Assembly: GCA_021613335.1 (NCBI GenBank)
Contig: JAJTWR010000239.1
Span: forward strand, 561,001 to 625,000
Source: Whitmania pigra
Taxonomy: Eukaryota > Annelida > Clitellata > Hirudinida > Haemopidae
DNA length: 64,000 nucleotides
Direction of reading: 5' to 3'
Below the pieces are notes generated by a model. That model did not search any database and was not told where the DNA came from. It saw only the letters and a list, made by a program, of their open reading frames with translations. Of the stretch, positions 12,190 through 23,333 are shown piece after piece. Numbering within the stretch: the first letter of the stretch is position 1; each line of letters begins with the position of its first letter. The translations under genes were made by a program, and so were the position numbers.

Positions 12190-12194
12190 AGGTT
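12190..12194 (+). repeat. 5 bp target-site duplication (right) of LTR element
   Basis: AGGTT follows the right LTR, and the original intron continues as TTATATAT. Removing the element restores an exon-intron junction AAG|GTTTTATA with an intron of only about 77 bp. Confidence 0.85.
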
Positions 12195-15100
12195 TTATAT
12201 ATATATATATATATTTTTAATTAAAAACATATTTTTAATTTTATCTTTTACACTTTTACATTATCATGATTGCTTTGATGCTCTGGAAATATTTCAAAGA
12301 GTGTTCCTCATTGAAGCAAAGTATCCAGAACATCCAATATTTGACGAAGATCGCAAATTTATCATAAAGTATTTCATTGAAAAATACAAAATGTGTTGGC
12401 CACAAGGTAGAAATTTGAACTGGGTTTTGAAAAATGTGGTCTTGAAATTTCTCGATGCGTTGCTGAGTCCTAAATTTTATTGGAGTATGGAACTGTTTGA
12501 AGAGTGAGTGACCTACGTTTTTTTACTGTTATTATATGCTTTGGGACAGGAATGAATAAACTCGAATAAACCAGCCATTTATATATATTTAGTCGTAAAA
12601 ATAAAAAATAATGTTGATATTAAAATGCAAAGGTAAGACAATTTAATTTGTTTCCTTTTAGGGTATTCATATTTTTGAAGGATTTATTTTCAAACGATGA
12701 GTTGAACAAAGGACTGATCCAGGAAACTATGGAACAGGAAAATGATTTTTTTTGGAAAAAATTTACTCTTATTTCATAGAATCTCCTCAAGAGGATATTT
12801 AAGACATACTTTCAACTTTGGATTAAATGTTTCCGTTATTATTTCGCTTTCTTGGTATTATCAAGGTTTGTTTCGAAATTTTATTACAATTTAGCATGAC
12901 ATTTAGTGATTTTTTGAAAATATTCTATGTCATTTTGTTTCCAATCGTTCCCATCTCTTCTTTGTCTTAGTTAAGCTCACATGGGCACTCATCTTGAAAA
13001 TATTGGCTTTTGGCACAAAAATCTTCAAAATGCCATAAAAAAATATTATTATTATTATTATTACTATTATTATTATTGTCGTTGTGTAAATTGATTTTAA
13101 TCATTTTACAATTAATAGCAAAAACATGCAAAAACAGTTGCATCAACTGGAATTTAAACAAATTATTAATCAAATTACTTGTTTTAGTAGTAGCATTTTA
13201 CTAATTTTCTAAGTACATCTAGATGAATATGACAAAAGTAAATTATTCTACTTTTGTTAGAAACTTGAGGAATATGGAAGGACCGCCGATACAATTTTTG
13301 AATCCCCAGCCTAATCAGCCGTGAGCCGCTAAAACTCACTTACTTTACTTACCCCACTTTTAATTTTTTTAATTAACACTTTTAATTTTTGAAGACGCAC
13401 CAAATAAACTCTCCCATTAGTTGTTTTGAAAGCTTACAAATGCCCAACTCATGCTCAAAGAAAATAGACCATGATTATAATCTATTAATATTTTAAGATC
13501 TTGGCAAACCCGAAATTATGACAGGCTCCTGGCCATCTGCCCTCCCTGACCTCTCTCGGCGACCCTGTTATTAGGTTGCATAGTTGCAACCAATAGGGCA
13601 ACTCTGGTCAACAATGTCTAATAATGAATAATATAATCCATCAAGAGACATATGCGAAGGAAGCAATGATTGCAAAATAAAATGTTTTTTTTATCAGCAA
13701 GTGTTGCTTGTCAAAACACTTCTGATGTTATGGATTGTTTTCCTAATCTGACCATGTTCGATCGCATTTGTTTGTTCTTTTGCGGGCAGCAGTGCAAGAT
13801 TTTACCCAACTTTTTTTTTAAACTATTACACGGCTTACTAATTAGTGTTATTGAATCAGCTTTTAGTACATACTTTTGTTAACTACCATTTCCGTTTTTT
13901 TTAACGATAATATATAATATTTATTAATTTTCAATCATTTTACATGTTTAACCTTGATTTGTAAAAATATTTTGTGCTTCTTAGAACTGAGAGAGGTGGA
14001 TATTTCTGTGATATTTTACACAACTTACGAAAACCTTATTTTTCCTGGGTAGGTGATACGAAGCAAATTAAGGACGGCTGTAAATGCAGATAAGTTAAAT
14101 TGATAAACTAACGCTCTTCTTATTTAAAACTTTCTTATTAGAATTCAAAACATAAACTCAGAAGTTATTTATAATTGATGCATAATTGCTTTAAATGCAG
14201 AGTTCCTGTGCCAGCAGGGTCACCTCTTGTTTATTTTGCGTTCAAAACACTGGAAGAAAAACATTCTCTAAATGATACGTCCAAAACGCATTATGAATTA
14301 CCTCCTAAAATAAACAAAACATTTGTACTACATTTCGAAAATCCATATTTCATAAAGGTGCAGTTAATTTATTGTTACTAATGTTTTCACATGTAATTGG
14401 AAATATATAAAATAATTCTTCAAATACTTAGCCCAATTTTTAATTATCTCATCAGATCATTTCCGAGAAGAAAAAATTTTATTGTTCTCGCTATCCATAT
14501 CAAGGAAATGGTTAAGATTTATTATTAATTAAAAATATAGTGTACAAAAATATAAATACTCAATAACTATTCATTTGTAATTCTACTTTACTTAAACAAT
14601 GTCACATGTTGAGCATCAGATGCGCTTTTTTGTTAACCATGTATTTTATTAACATCCATTTCATAACCAGATGCTTAAGATGGATTGAAAACATTTTTTG
14701 TATGATTTGCCTCTTGAACCGCTTAATCTTATTTTTATTTTTGTAATCATTTTATGACATTATTTTTACTTCAAAGGTCATGCACATCCGAGTTTCATGT
14801 ATACGATTAATTTTTTAATTTCAATTATGTCGAAACTTTAAATTTTTAATTAATTAAGTAATTTTTTTTAAACACTTTAAATATTACTTTGAAGGAAAGA
14901 AGGTTTGAAACTTTGCATTCATTTTCTTTTTTCAAAATCTCTGGTATCAAATATAAAAAAAGATTTAACTCATTTAAATCTTTATCCGCTAGAATTCGCT
15001 GGTTCAATGCTTAATTGGAAGAATTGGAAAACAGATTGCAAAACTTTGGTAAACGAAAGTTCGGTGACATGCGAATGTTTGGAAGATGGCTTCGTAACTG

Positions 15101-15720
15101 TCCGAGTATGATTAATATCGATTACTCGAAGGATATCGAGTAATTAACTTATTACACTTTCAGATGCGTCCCAAGCGGGCGTCATTTATTTCTAATATAG
15201 ACGACTTTGCAAAAATACCAGATCTATCTGTATTTCTGGTAGGTTATCAGGCAATTAAACTTATTTTGTAATGAAGTATAATTAATATATATAAACAATA
15301 ATTAATCAATCTTATTTAAACCAGGGATTTCCTTATCAATATGAAGTTTATTTAATCGGAATGATATTAAGAGCTGCATCCATTGTGACTTTAGTGGCAA
15401 CAATTGCTACTTATCTAGTGTTCAGGTGTTTTAAATTTTTTAATTTTACACCTCTTATAAATTCTATGCATGTCTTTACCATATAATATTTGTTTCATAT
15501 TTTTAATATTTTCAGTAAAAGAGGAAAGAATTGTATTAACATATTATCATTATAGTTAAAATATTCCTCATTTCTATAATTTATAGAATTTATGAGAAGC
15601 TTTTATGAAAATAGATGATGCGCAGGTAAAAGTTGGGACGGCTAGCTAATATTAGAGCTCGGGTTGCAATGTGTCTTTGCGTCTATTTTCGTTTGCTAAT
15701 TTACCGGACTATTAGTAATA

Positions 15721-16259
15721 CAGTCAAATCTCGTTACTATGCCACTCTCGCTATTATACCACTTTTGCTCGGTCCCGACAAAATTCAATACAAAATAAAT
15801 TTATTATGCCACCCCCTTCTCTCGCTACTATGCCACTATTGTGTGACTGTTAAAAGGCACGAGTCGTGAAAAAGTCTGTATTTCTGCGCAGTGATCGATT
15901 ATTTATAATAATCTAATGACTGTATACATAAATTTACCGATCACTAAACTAATTTAATTGAATTTTATTGTTATTAAAATTTATATTAATATCTAGACGA
16001 TTGTTATTCTTTGGTTGGTTCTAGAACCTTTCCCTTTTCAATCAGTCGTTCTTTTGTTATTTTTCTTGAAATTCAGCCCATAATGTCAGCTCAAAAACGC
16101 AAGAGAACCGACTTTACGCTAAATCCGTTTTTTAAGAATAAAGGCGTTTTTATTTGAGAAAATAAGACCGCTTTTACAAGCCCTCGCTATTATGCCACTC
16201 TCGATACTCTGCCACTTTTGCTCGGGTCCGACAGGTGGCATAGTAACGAGATTTGACTG
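15721..16259. mobile_element. pogo/Tigger-like MITE
   Basis: Perfect 25 bp terminal inverted repeats beginning CAGTCAAATCTCGTTACTAT bracket 539 bp, with a TA dinucleotide on each side as target-site duplication. The ends repeat a CTCGCTATTATGCCACT-type block. CAGT-CAAA ends with TA duplication fit pogo/Tigger elements. A short frame at 16083 (starting MSAQKRKR, stopping after about 24 codons) may be the remnant of a transposase start. It lies in intron 10 of receptor B. Confidence 0.85.
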
Positions 16260-16889
16260 TATATCCATTTCTAAATACTAAGCGCGAGCATAAAAAACCA
16301 TCAGAGACGTTTGTGGCAATAAATGAGGTCAATTGATGACGTGTTACGCTTGTAAACTCGAAACTTCAATCACAGACCTTTTAAAAACTAAGAAAGCAAG
16401 AAAGCATTACCGACTACATCAGTAACATTACATTACATTACCTCTTTAATAGGATGCCATGAAACTCCGACTTTTCATCAATTTTTACAGTACAATTTCC
16501 TGATTTATTTTTAACTCGCTATTTTTGAAGCATAAATGTTATTTCCATTTTTAAATAATCCAGTAAACTACATAAAGCTGGTTAATAATTAAGGGACTCA
16601 AGGAAAGGAGTGGCAACCCACATTCTTCTAAACTTATGTTTCTCATTAATATTTCTTCTCATCGTGCTATACGTAGCAGAGCAGAGATCAAACATCAAAA
16701 GAGAATTACAATTCGCATTTACAACATCCTCAGATATTATTTTATTTTGGTCTCCCTAATGTGGAATGGCGTGGAAGCTCACAACATGTATCGAATGTTA
16801 ATAAAAGTATTCAACAGCCACTTGCACCATTTTGTTAGAATAGCTGCTCTTGTCTCCTGGGGTAAGCAATTTCTAACTTCATTTATATG

Positions 16890-17041
16890 TAGCGCCATAC
16901 GCATAGCGTCAGAGGCGCTTCTTGTAACTATTTATATAGCGCACCTTCCCAAGGGCAGGCTGGGTTTCGAACACGACACATTACGACTGTTACCATTACC
17001 GCCGTATGCAGGCACGTAACCCATTCGGCTAACCTGCACGC
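16890..17041 (-). mobile_element. tRNA-derived SINE
   Basis: On the minus strand, a tRNA-like head starts near 17041. TAGCCGAATGGG resembles the RNA polymerase III A box. About 50 bases later GTGTTCGAAACCCAG fits the B box (GTTCGANNC). The tail continues with GTGCGCTATATAAATAG and ends near 16890. There is no complete clover-leaf, so it is a SINE and not a functional tRNA gene. It lies in intron 11 of receptor B. Flanking duplications were not found. Confidence 0.7.
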
Positions 17042-18663
17042 AATTTGGTAAATGATAGATAATCTAAAAGTCAATTAATTCCTTGCTTGGAAGTTTGCGG
17101 GAATTATGTGAAATTATGTGAATCAAAAATTTAATTTTTTCTAAATTATGTCAACCCCTTTTAACATGTCAGGAATACCATGCTTATTCGTCTCAGTGAT
17201 GTTATTAGTGGATTACAAAGCCTTTGACGGAGTTTACGTGGAGTGCACATTCGGGCAAGAAGTTTTTGCAAATAACAATTGTTCGCGTTATCAATTTTTA
17301 TTTATCAAACATTAGCTTCATGTTCTAGTTTTAGTTGTTGTTTCCTTTCAAGTAAATATATTAGCGATAAAATAAACTTGAACTTGTACTTTATCTTTTT
17401 AAAGATGTTCCTTGAAACCTTGGACAATGTATTTTGCCTGGCTGATTACTATGTCCGTCATAATCCTTCATAATCTCATCGTATTTGTTATGGTGGCCAG
17501 GATTTTGTGCCAAGCTGGATTACCTCGAACAATCAGCGGTAAAATTTTTGCTTTGGTATTGAATATTATAACATGCTCTAATACAATTAATTTTATACGC
17601 TATCTCTATATAAAATATACAAATATTAATAATTGAAAGATTTCAACCAATCAGCAAAGCAGCTCATAATTCATGCTTCTTTTCAATGGTCAACAATTAT
17701 TATTTAGTTGACTTTTGAACGCCTAAGGAAACAGATTTGAAGATGCAAAAGTACTAAAATGCAAAGTAATTTAATTCTTGAAATTTAGAACAAGAAAAGA
17801 GAAACGTTTCGTCGAGACTTTGTGGAGCATTTGGAGTTTTGGTTCTCCTCGGAGTTCCATGGCTGCTAAGTGCATTTGGAGTATTAAAAAGTCAAAATGA
17901 TGGAATTCTTCACTTTCAAGGAGTCGTAGGGGTATTTCCAGTTTAATTAATGAATCTAAAATAAATTATTATAAAATAAAAGATTTATAGATATTCTGTA
18001 GATTTTAAAATGATTGCCGTTATTAAAAGTATTTTCAAACCACAGGCTGTCTTTGTAGTGTTAGTAAGTCTCCAAGGCTTGTTCATCTTTCTATTCCACT
18101 GCGTTCGAAATCCTCAAGTTAGAAGTCATTGGTGGAGCACCTTCAACTCAGTAAGAAGTGCTTATTCCTGGTCGGATTCAAAGATCCGTTCCAAATCAAC
18201 TCTTGACACTCATCTGAAGGGCACATATTCCTAAAAACAAATGCCTCTTTCAAATGAAAATGTTGACATTCACCAGTTATTTGTATTAATTTTTAATCAT
18301 TTTAACTACATCTACATTTAAGAAGTTGCTTAATCAGAATTACTTTTCTGTCACAGAATTTCTAACTAAATTTTTTCAATTTAAATTTGTTTTTTCTTCA
18401 ATACTTGATGTGGTTTTTTTCATTAGCATTTTATTCATTAATAATTATTAGATGATGATGTGCACCCCGCAGATTACTTTAGGTAAATATTCTTCAATGT
18501 AATAAATTTTATATTTGACTCATTTCGCAGGGATTTAAACTCTTACTAATGGACTTATTATCTAAGTGAATTAATTGCTTAGGTTTTTCGGCATAATTAA
18601 TTAATTTTGAAATTATCAAATAATATTGACATGTTACTTCACGATATTGAGTTCCTGTTGGCT

Positions 18664-18671
18664 TATATAAA
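18664..18671 (+). promoter_or_regulatory. Putative TATA box of receptor C
   Basis: TATATAAA lies about 175 bp upstream of the receptor C start codon, with TTCGAA at 18676-18681. It resembles the arrangement upstream of receptor B. Confidence 0.5.
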
Positions 18672-18846
18672 GCTCTTCGAAGCAATGTTTTTAGTGGGTC
18701 ATAAATAAAAGCTAGTTTTAGAGATTATTACGAAACAATACGACTAAATATGACTTTTCCGTATTTGCTTTGATGAAGATAAGCATCAAGACGAAATAAG
18801 TAACATAAGTAAATGTCAGAAAAATTAAATGCTTGAAAATTAAATT

Positions 18847-21800
18847 ATGAATAAACCACTAGCGATCTATTTGTCATTGTCAATCCCGTGTTTGTGTTTC
18901 ATTCCCTCTAATGATCTCTTCTACGAAAGAGAGGACCACCAAGAAAGATTTAAAGAAAATGAAAATTATTTCTTTTCCTGCGAAGAGGAACAAACTTCCT
19001 GCTTTCGTGATTTGAAATTTGCACATCTCAATAAGTCCTACTCCCAAAAGTTACTCGATTTTATCTTTCAAAATGACGACATTCCGATTACTTGTAGATT
19101 AGGTAGGTTTTAGATCTAAGACTTTGACAAACTTTAAAGAACTAAATCATGATTTCCTGTAGATATGTGCAGAAAGTTGACGACAAAGTCTGAAAAGAAA
19201 GGAGATCTGAATTGGCCAGAAATAACAGTAGGAGAACGTTACATTCAGAGTTGTCACTACCGTTCAGAAGATGTTAAGTATGCCTATCAAGACTGTTTGT
19301 ACAGTAACGAAAATAAAACAGCGTGGACCAACTATAACGATCACAACTGTCCAGATCCACCTTTTACTGAAGAAATCAAAAAGATTCGATCTACCACAGA
19401 GGTTAGAAATTTGTAAAATAAATAAATTAAAATACCAGTCGTGAATGCTGCATGTCGAGCTTTATATGTGTGTTCAACAAATTGCTGTTCTCATTGTAAT
19501 TATTAAACCGATGTGATCTTAAACTTAAATTAGGCCAATAATAAGGACATTGTTTAAGAGTAAATTCAAGTAGCATTTGTAAGCCTATTTTATGTTAATG
19601 TTTGATTTTTCAGGCACAGAGATCGACATGTTTCGAAGCAGGAGTGTATTTCCAGAGACTGCACAGCATTCAGTCTCAAAACCCATTGGATCCAATCTTC
19701 AAGGACGATTATAAATTTATTCTAGATTTTTTCTTTATGGAATCAATGCAGTGCTGGCCATCTGGAACAAATCTGGAAAAAATGGTAGAAAATATCATCC
19801 ACCATTTCTTGGATATGATGTTCGGTCCAAACTTTCGACCACACTGGCACTGGGAACTCAATTATTTTGTCGAGTAAGATGCCTTTCAATTCGTTCAAAC
19901 AATACACGACGGCAAATCGTTTTTTTTTATTGACAAATTTATTTATCGTCGCCATAATGCAATGCCTCCCAACACATTTATTGACTTTCCCGGCCACAGA
20001 GCGACGTTAAGTGGTCACAATTGATTGGTAACATTGAATGACTAATTAACTATTAATAGCATTTTCCAGTTACAGATAATATTTTTTGTGATACAATTTG
20101 TATTTGTTTATTCAGTTTTGTTTAAATCGATTTTTATACAGTGAAGTTGATAAATACATTATATGTTAATAAATGAAGGTAAATATTTTAACAAGCCAAA
20201 TAAAAAGTACTTGCCCACTAGACGAGTAAAACTTATTTGCAGAGTTGTCCTATTTTTGAAGAACTCATTCAGTAACGACCAAATCCATTCAAGTGAAGTA
20301 ATGTTGAATGGAGAAGTTGAACAGAGGGATGATTTTGTTGGTCAAAACCTGCATTTGGTTCACAGAATAGTTGAAAATGGATTCTTCAATCATACTTTTC
20401 CATTTGAGAAAAACAACTCAGTTTTGGTTTCGTTCGCTTGGGGTTGTGAAGGTTGGAAATACAGTATTTAAAAAGTTAAGAGAATTAATAATTTGCTACT
20501 GTTCTAGAATGACACTAAACAAAACTACATTTCTTGTAATTCAGTTTCATTTCAGAACTTACCTACGTGGAGATAGAATCTATTCTCTTTGTTCATTTTG
20601 ACCAACTGAGGGTCATAGACAGCATACACATTCCACTCACAAAGACGGAAGAAGTGATTCTTCCCTTTAATGATGATTATAGTTTCTTGAATGCAAGTGT
20701 GACTGACACCATAAACATCTCAAACGTTACTACTCTAAGAACAGTCACCAGAACGATAAGGTGAAATCGATTTGTTGCTGCTTTGCAAAATAATTTGGTG
20801 ACAGTTCTTTTTTATATATTATTAGGCATTGCAACTAATAAATTATTTATATTACATCTTAATTTGTTATTATTTCATTCAGCAGAATTTTGAATTTTAT
20901 AGAGTAGATTAAAATCCAGTCTATTCTTGCAAAAGTGATGTCTGGTTATTTAACAGTTACTATGAAACATTAGAAGTGATTGGTTCTCTGTTGTACTTCG
21001 AGTTCATACCGAATCATCCTCCCTTCAGTCAGAACGATTCACAATTACATTCTTGGAATTATTCCCATTCTGAAGAAAATGCTCCTTTACTAGTGGCTTA
21101 TTTTGAAAATCCAGAATTTGAAGAGGTTTCATACAATGAAGTTTCTAAGTATCATATTTAATTTGCTTGTTTTACTTTAAAATATCATGAAAATATCACT
21201 TTTAAATTTTATATGTCAGATGAGTTTAATGTGTACGAGCAGTTCATTAACACCTTTTTTTCAGAAATTGATCTACGAAAACAATGTTTATTGTGCCAGA
21301 TATCCCTGCATGAAAAACAACGAAACTAGTACGATTTTCTAAACAATCCTGTTTAATGGTTAAATTTAGCATTTAATAAATTTAAAATATTCTTTAGATA
21401 ATGGATCGTTCTCGTTTGAAAATGAAAACTGGATTTTTGATTGCAAAAGTGCAGTTATTTCCAAAACCTCTGTTCGATGTGAATGTCAGCAGTTTGGATT
21501 TATAGCTGTATTTGCCAGGTGACTTCGCAACAGTCTCAAAATGTTAATTGTCTGTTAATTTTATAATAAAATTTGTTCCTAGCTATCAAGAGAGATTCCT
21601 AATACCCAATACCAGAGACTATGCTGACCCCAATTTTGATCTGTCTGTGTTTTTGGTAATTTTGATGAAACTTTATATTAAATGATATAACTTGTTCTTA
21701 ACAATCTAAATATTTTCTAGGGATTTCCTTATCACTACGAACTGTATTTGGTTGGAATGGTGTTGAGAGCCATCTCGATTGTGGCTCTCACCATAACAAT

Positions 21801-23333
21801 CTTGACATACATGATATTTAAGTGAGTTTAGACATATTGTTATGCAAACAGAAATTTTCGTTAAAGTAGCTTTTAATTTCTGCCCTAAAATAAGAAAAAC
21901 GAGAAAAGGAGTGGCAACCCATATTCTCCTCAACCTATGTTTCTCTCTAATTTGTCTCCTCATAGTGCTTTACATAGCAGAGCTGAGATCAAACATCAGG
22001 AGCGAATGTCGCATTTATAACATCCTCAGATATTATTTGATCTTGGTGTCTCTTGTGTGGAATGGCATAGAAGCTCACAACATGTACCGGATGTTAATAA
22101 GAGTCTTCAACAGCCACATGCGCTATTTCGTAAGGAAAGCTGCCCTTGTAGCCTGGGGTAAAATTAAGATCTTTAAACCATTTCAATAACAAATACTTGT
22201 ATGACCAATTGTTTCACAAAGGAATTCCCTGCGTTATGGTCATCGTTACTATGTTAATCAATTACAGAGCATTCGATGGAATCCATGTTGACTGTCACTT
22301 TAGGTTATTTTTAACCTTTATCAATCAAGACTTTAACATTTAAATCGTCATTTCTCAAAACACCAAAATATGTATTTTTGTCCGTTACTAGCTTTAAAGT
22401 TCACATATTAAATACTGTTTGTGTGGCACATTATACTCTTTAAATATACTAATATTGTTAAATACAATTTGGAATAAAAGTAGAATATTTTGTAATATAG
22501 CCATCATTTTATTGCCTACTTAAGGTGTTCTCTGAAACCCTTGACGATGTATCTTGCATGGCTGCTCCCGATGGCCATCATCATCATCCACAATGTCATC
22601 GTCTTTGTTATGGTCATCAGAGTTCTCGGCCAGAATGGTCCGACTGGATTTAGAAATGGTAATTCATTAATAAGGACTCTTACTAAATATTCTTTTAAAA
22701 AAGTAGTTGGTCATACTTCGACTTGATTTGATTGGTTAAACTGTTAGATATACTATGCACTGTAGCTAATCATTATGTTCAGCACACATTATGTGACGAA
22801 TAATTATCGCAGCTACATAAATAACACTAAATAGAATTTATAAATTAAATTAGAACAGGAAAAGGCAAGTATCAGGTCGAGATTGAGCGGTGCTCTAGCG
22901 ATCTTAGTGCTGCTTGGAGTTCCTTGGACTTTGAGTGCTTTTGGGGTCATTAAAAGTAAAAATGAGAAAAACCTCCATTACTTCCAAGGGATAATCGGGG
23001 TGAACTTTCAATAACATATTCAATAACATTTATTAAATTCGTGAATGCATTTGAATTTGTAATGCAACAGGCATTGTTTTACAGGTGATATTTATAGTGT
23101 GTATAAGTCTCCAAGGTTTGTTTATCTTTCTATTCCACTGCGTCCGAAATCCTCAAGTTAGAAGTCAGTGGAAAAGCACCTTCAGCAGATCAGTTAAGTC
23201 TGGAGCTTCGGATTCGAAAAACAACCTCACGAAATCCTCTCTGGTTAGTCAGAATCGAAGCACAACGCTTGGCAAAGGGCAATTTAGGGATTCGTTGCAA
23301 ACAAGAGAAGCTTTATTGCTCAAGAAAAATTAG
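18847..23333 (+). CDS. Adhesion/secretin-class GPCR, receptor C (complete, intact)
   Basis: Fifteen exons: 18847-19102, 19163-19401, 19614-19873, 20243-20451, 20556-20760, 20957-21125, 21265-21328, 21398-21518, 21583-21655, 21721-21821, 21895-22157, 22222-22303, 22525-22658, 22854-22999 and 23085-23333. They sum to 2571 bp, an exact reading frame of 856 residues. A signal peptide opens exon 1. Residues about 87-155 form a cysteine-rich HRM-like domain (LNWPEITVGERYIQSC, then the cysteines of AYQDC and HNCPDPP). Exon 8 (about 468-507) is GPS-like, with a Trp, DC and CECQQFGFIAVF, but lacks the HL-Thr/Ser cleavage site. TM1 is exon 10, TM2-3 exon 11, and TM4 to TM7 exons 12 to 15. The tail is about 45 residues and rich in Ser, Lys and Arg. 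A plasma-membrane receptor is inferred from the family; the ligand and exact subfamily are unknown. Confidence 0.87.

Larger units (their letters stand above)
8408..18234 (+). pseudogene. Adhesion/secretin-class GPCR, receptor B (recent pseudogene)
   Basis: Exons match receptor C one for one: 8408-8654 (signal peptide), 8750-8985 (HRM-like), about 12268-12503, 12662-12865, 13985-14048, 14201-14357, 14456-14510, 14993-15105 (GPS-like), 15164-15238, 15325-15425 (TM1), 16594-16861 (TM2-3), 17173-17254 (TM4), 17405-17538 (TM5), 17789-17931 (TM6) and 18046-18234 (TM7 and stop). Lesions are as follows. An LTR retrotransposon sits at the exon 2 donor. Exon 3 has AT where the acceptor AG is expected (12266-12267). 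One extra T lies in a T-run near 12744-12753 of exon 4. Five extra bases lie near 16706 in the TM2-3 exon. Exon 5 is only 64 bp against 205 bp in C, but in phase. The exon 12 donor is GC, not GT. The rest of the reading frame is open, so decay is recent. A single-base error in the T-run cannot be excluded, but the other lesions do not depend on it. Confidence 0.82.

Noticed and set aside
13260..13360. Possible second tRNA-SINE in a receptor B intron
   Set aside because: The B-box match is poor and the A box is not convincing.
13572..13591. Hairpin GGTTGCATAGTTGCAACC
   Set aside because: A short isolated palindrome in an intron, with no terminator or RNA gene context.
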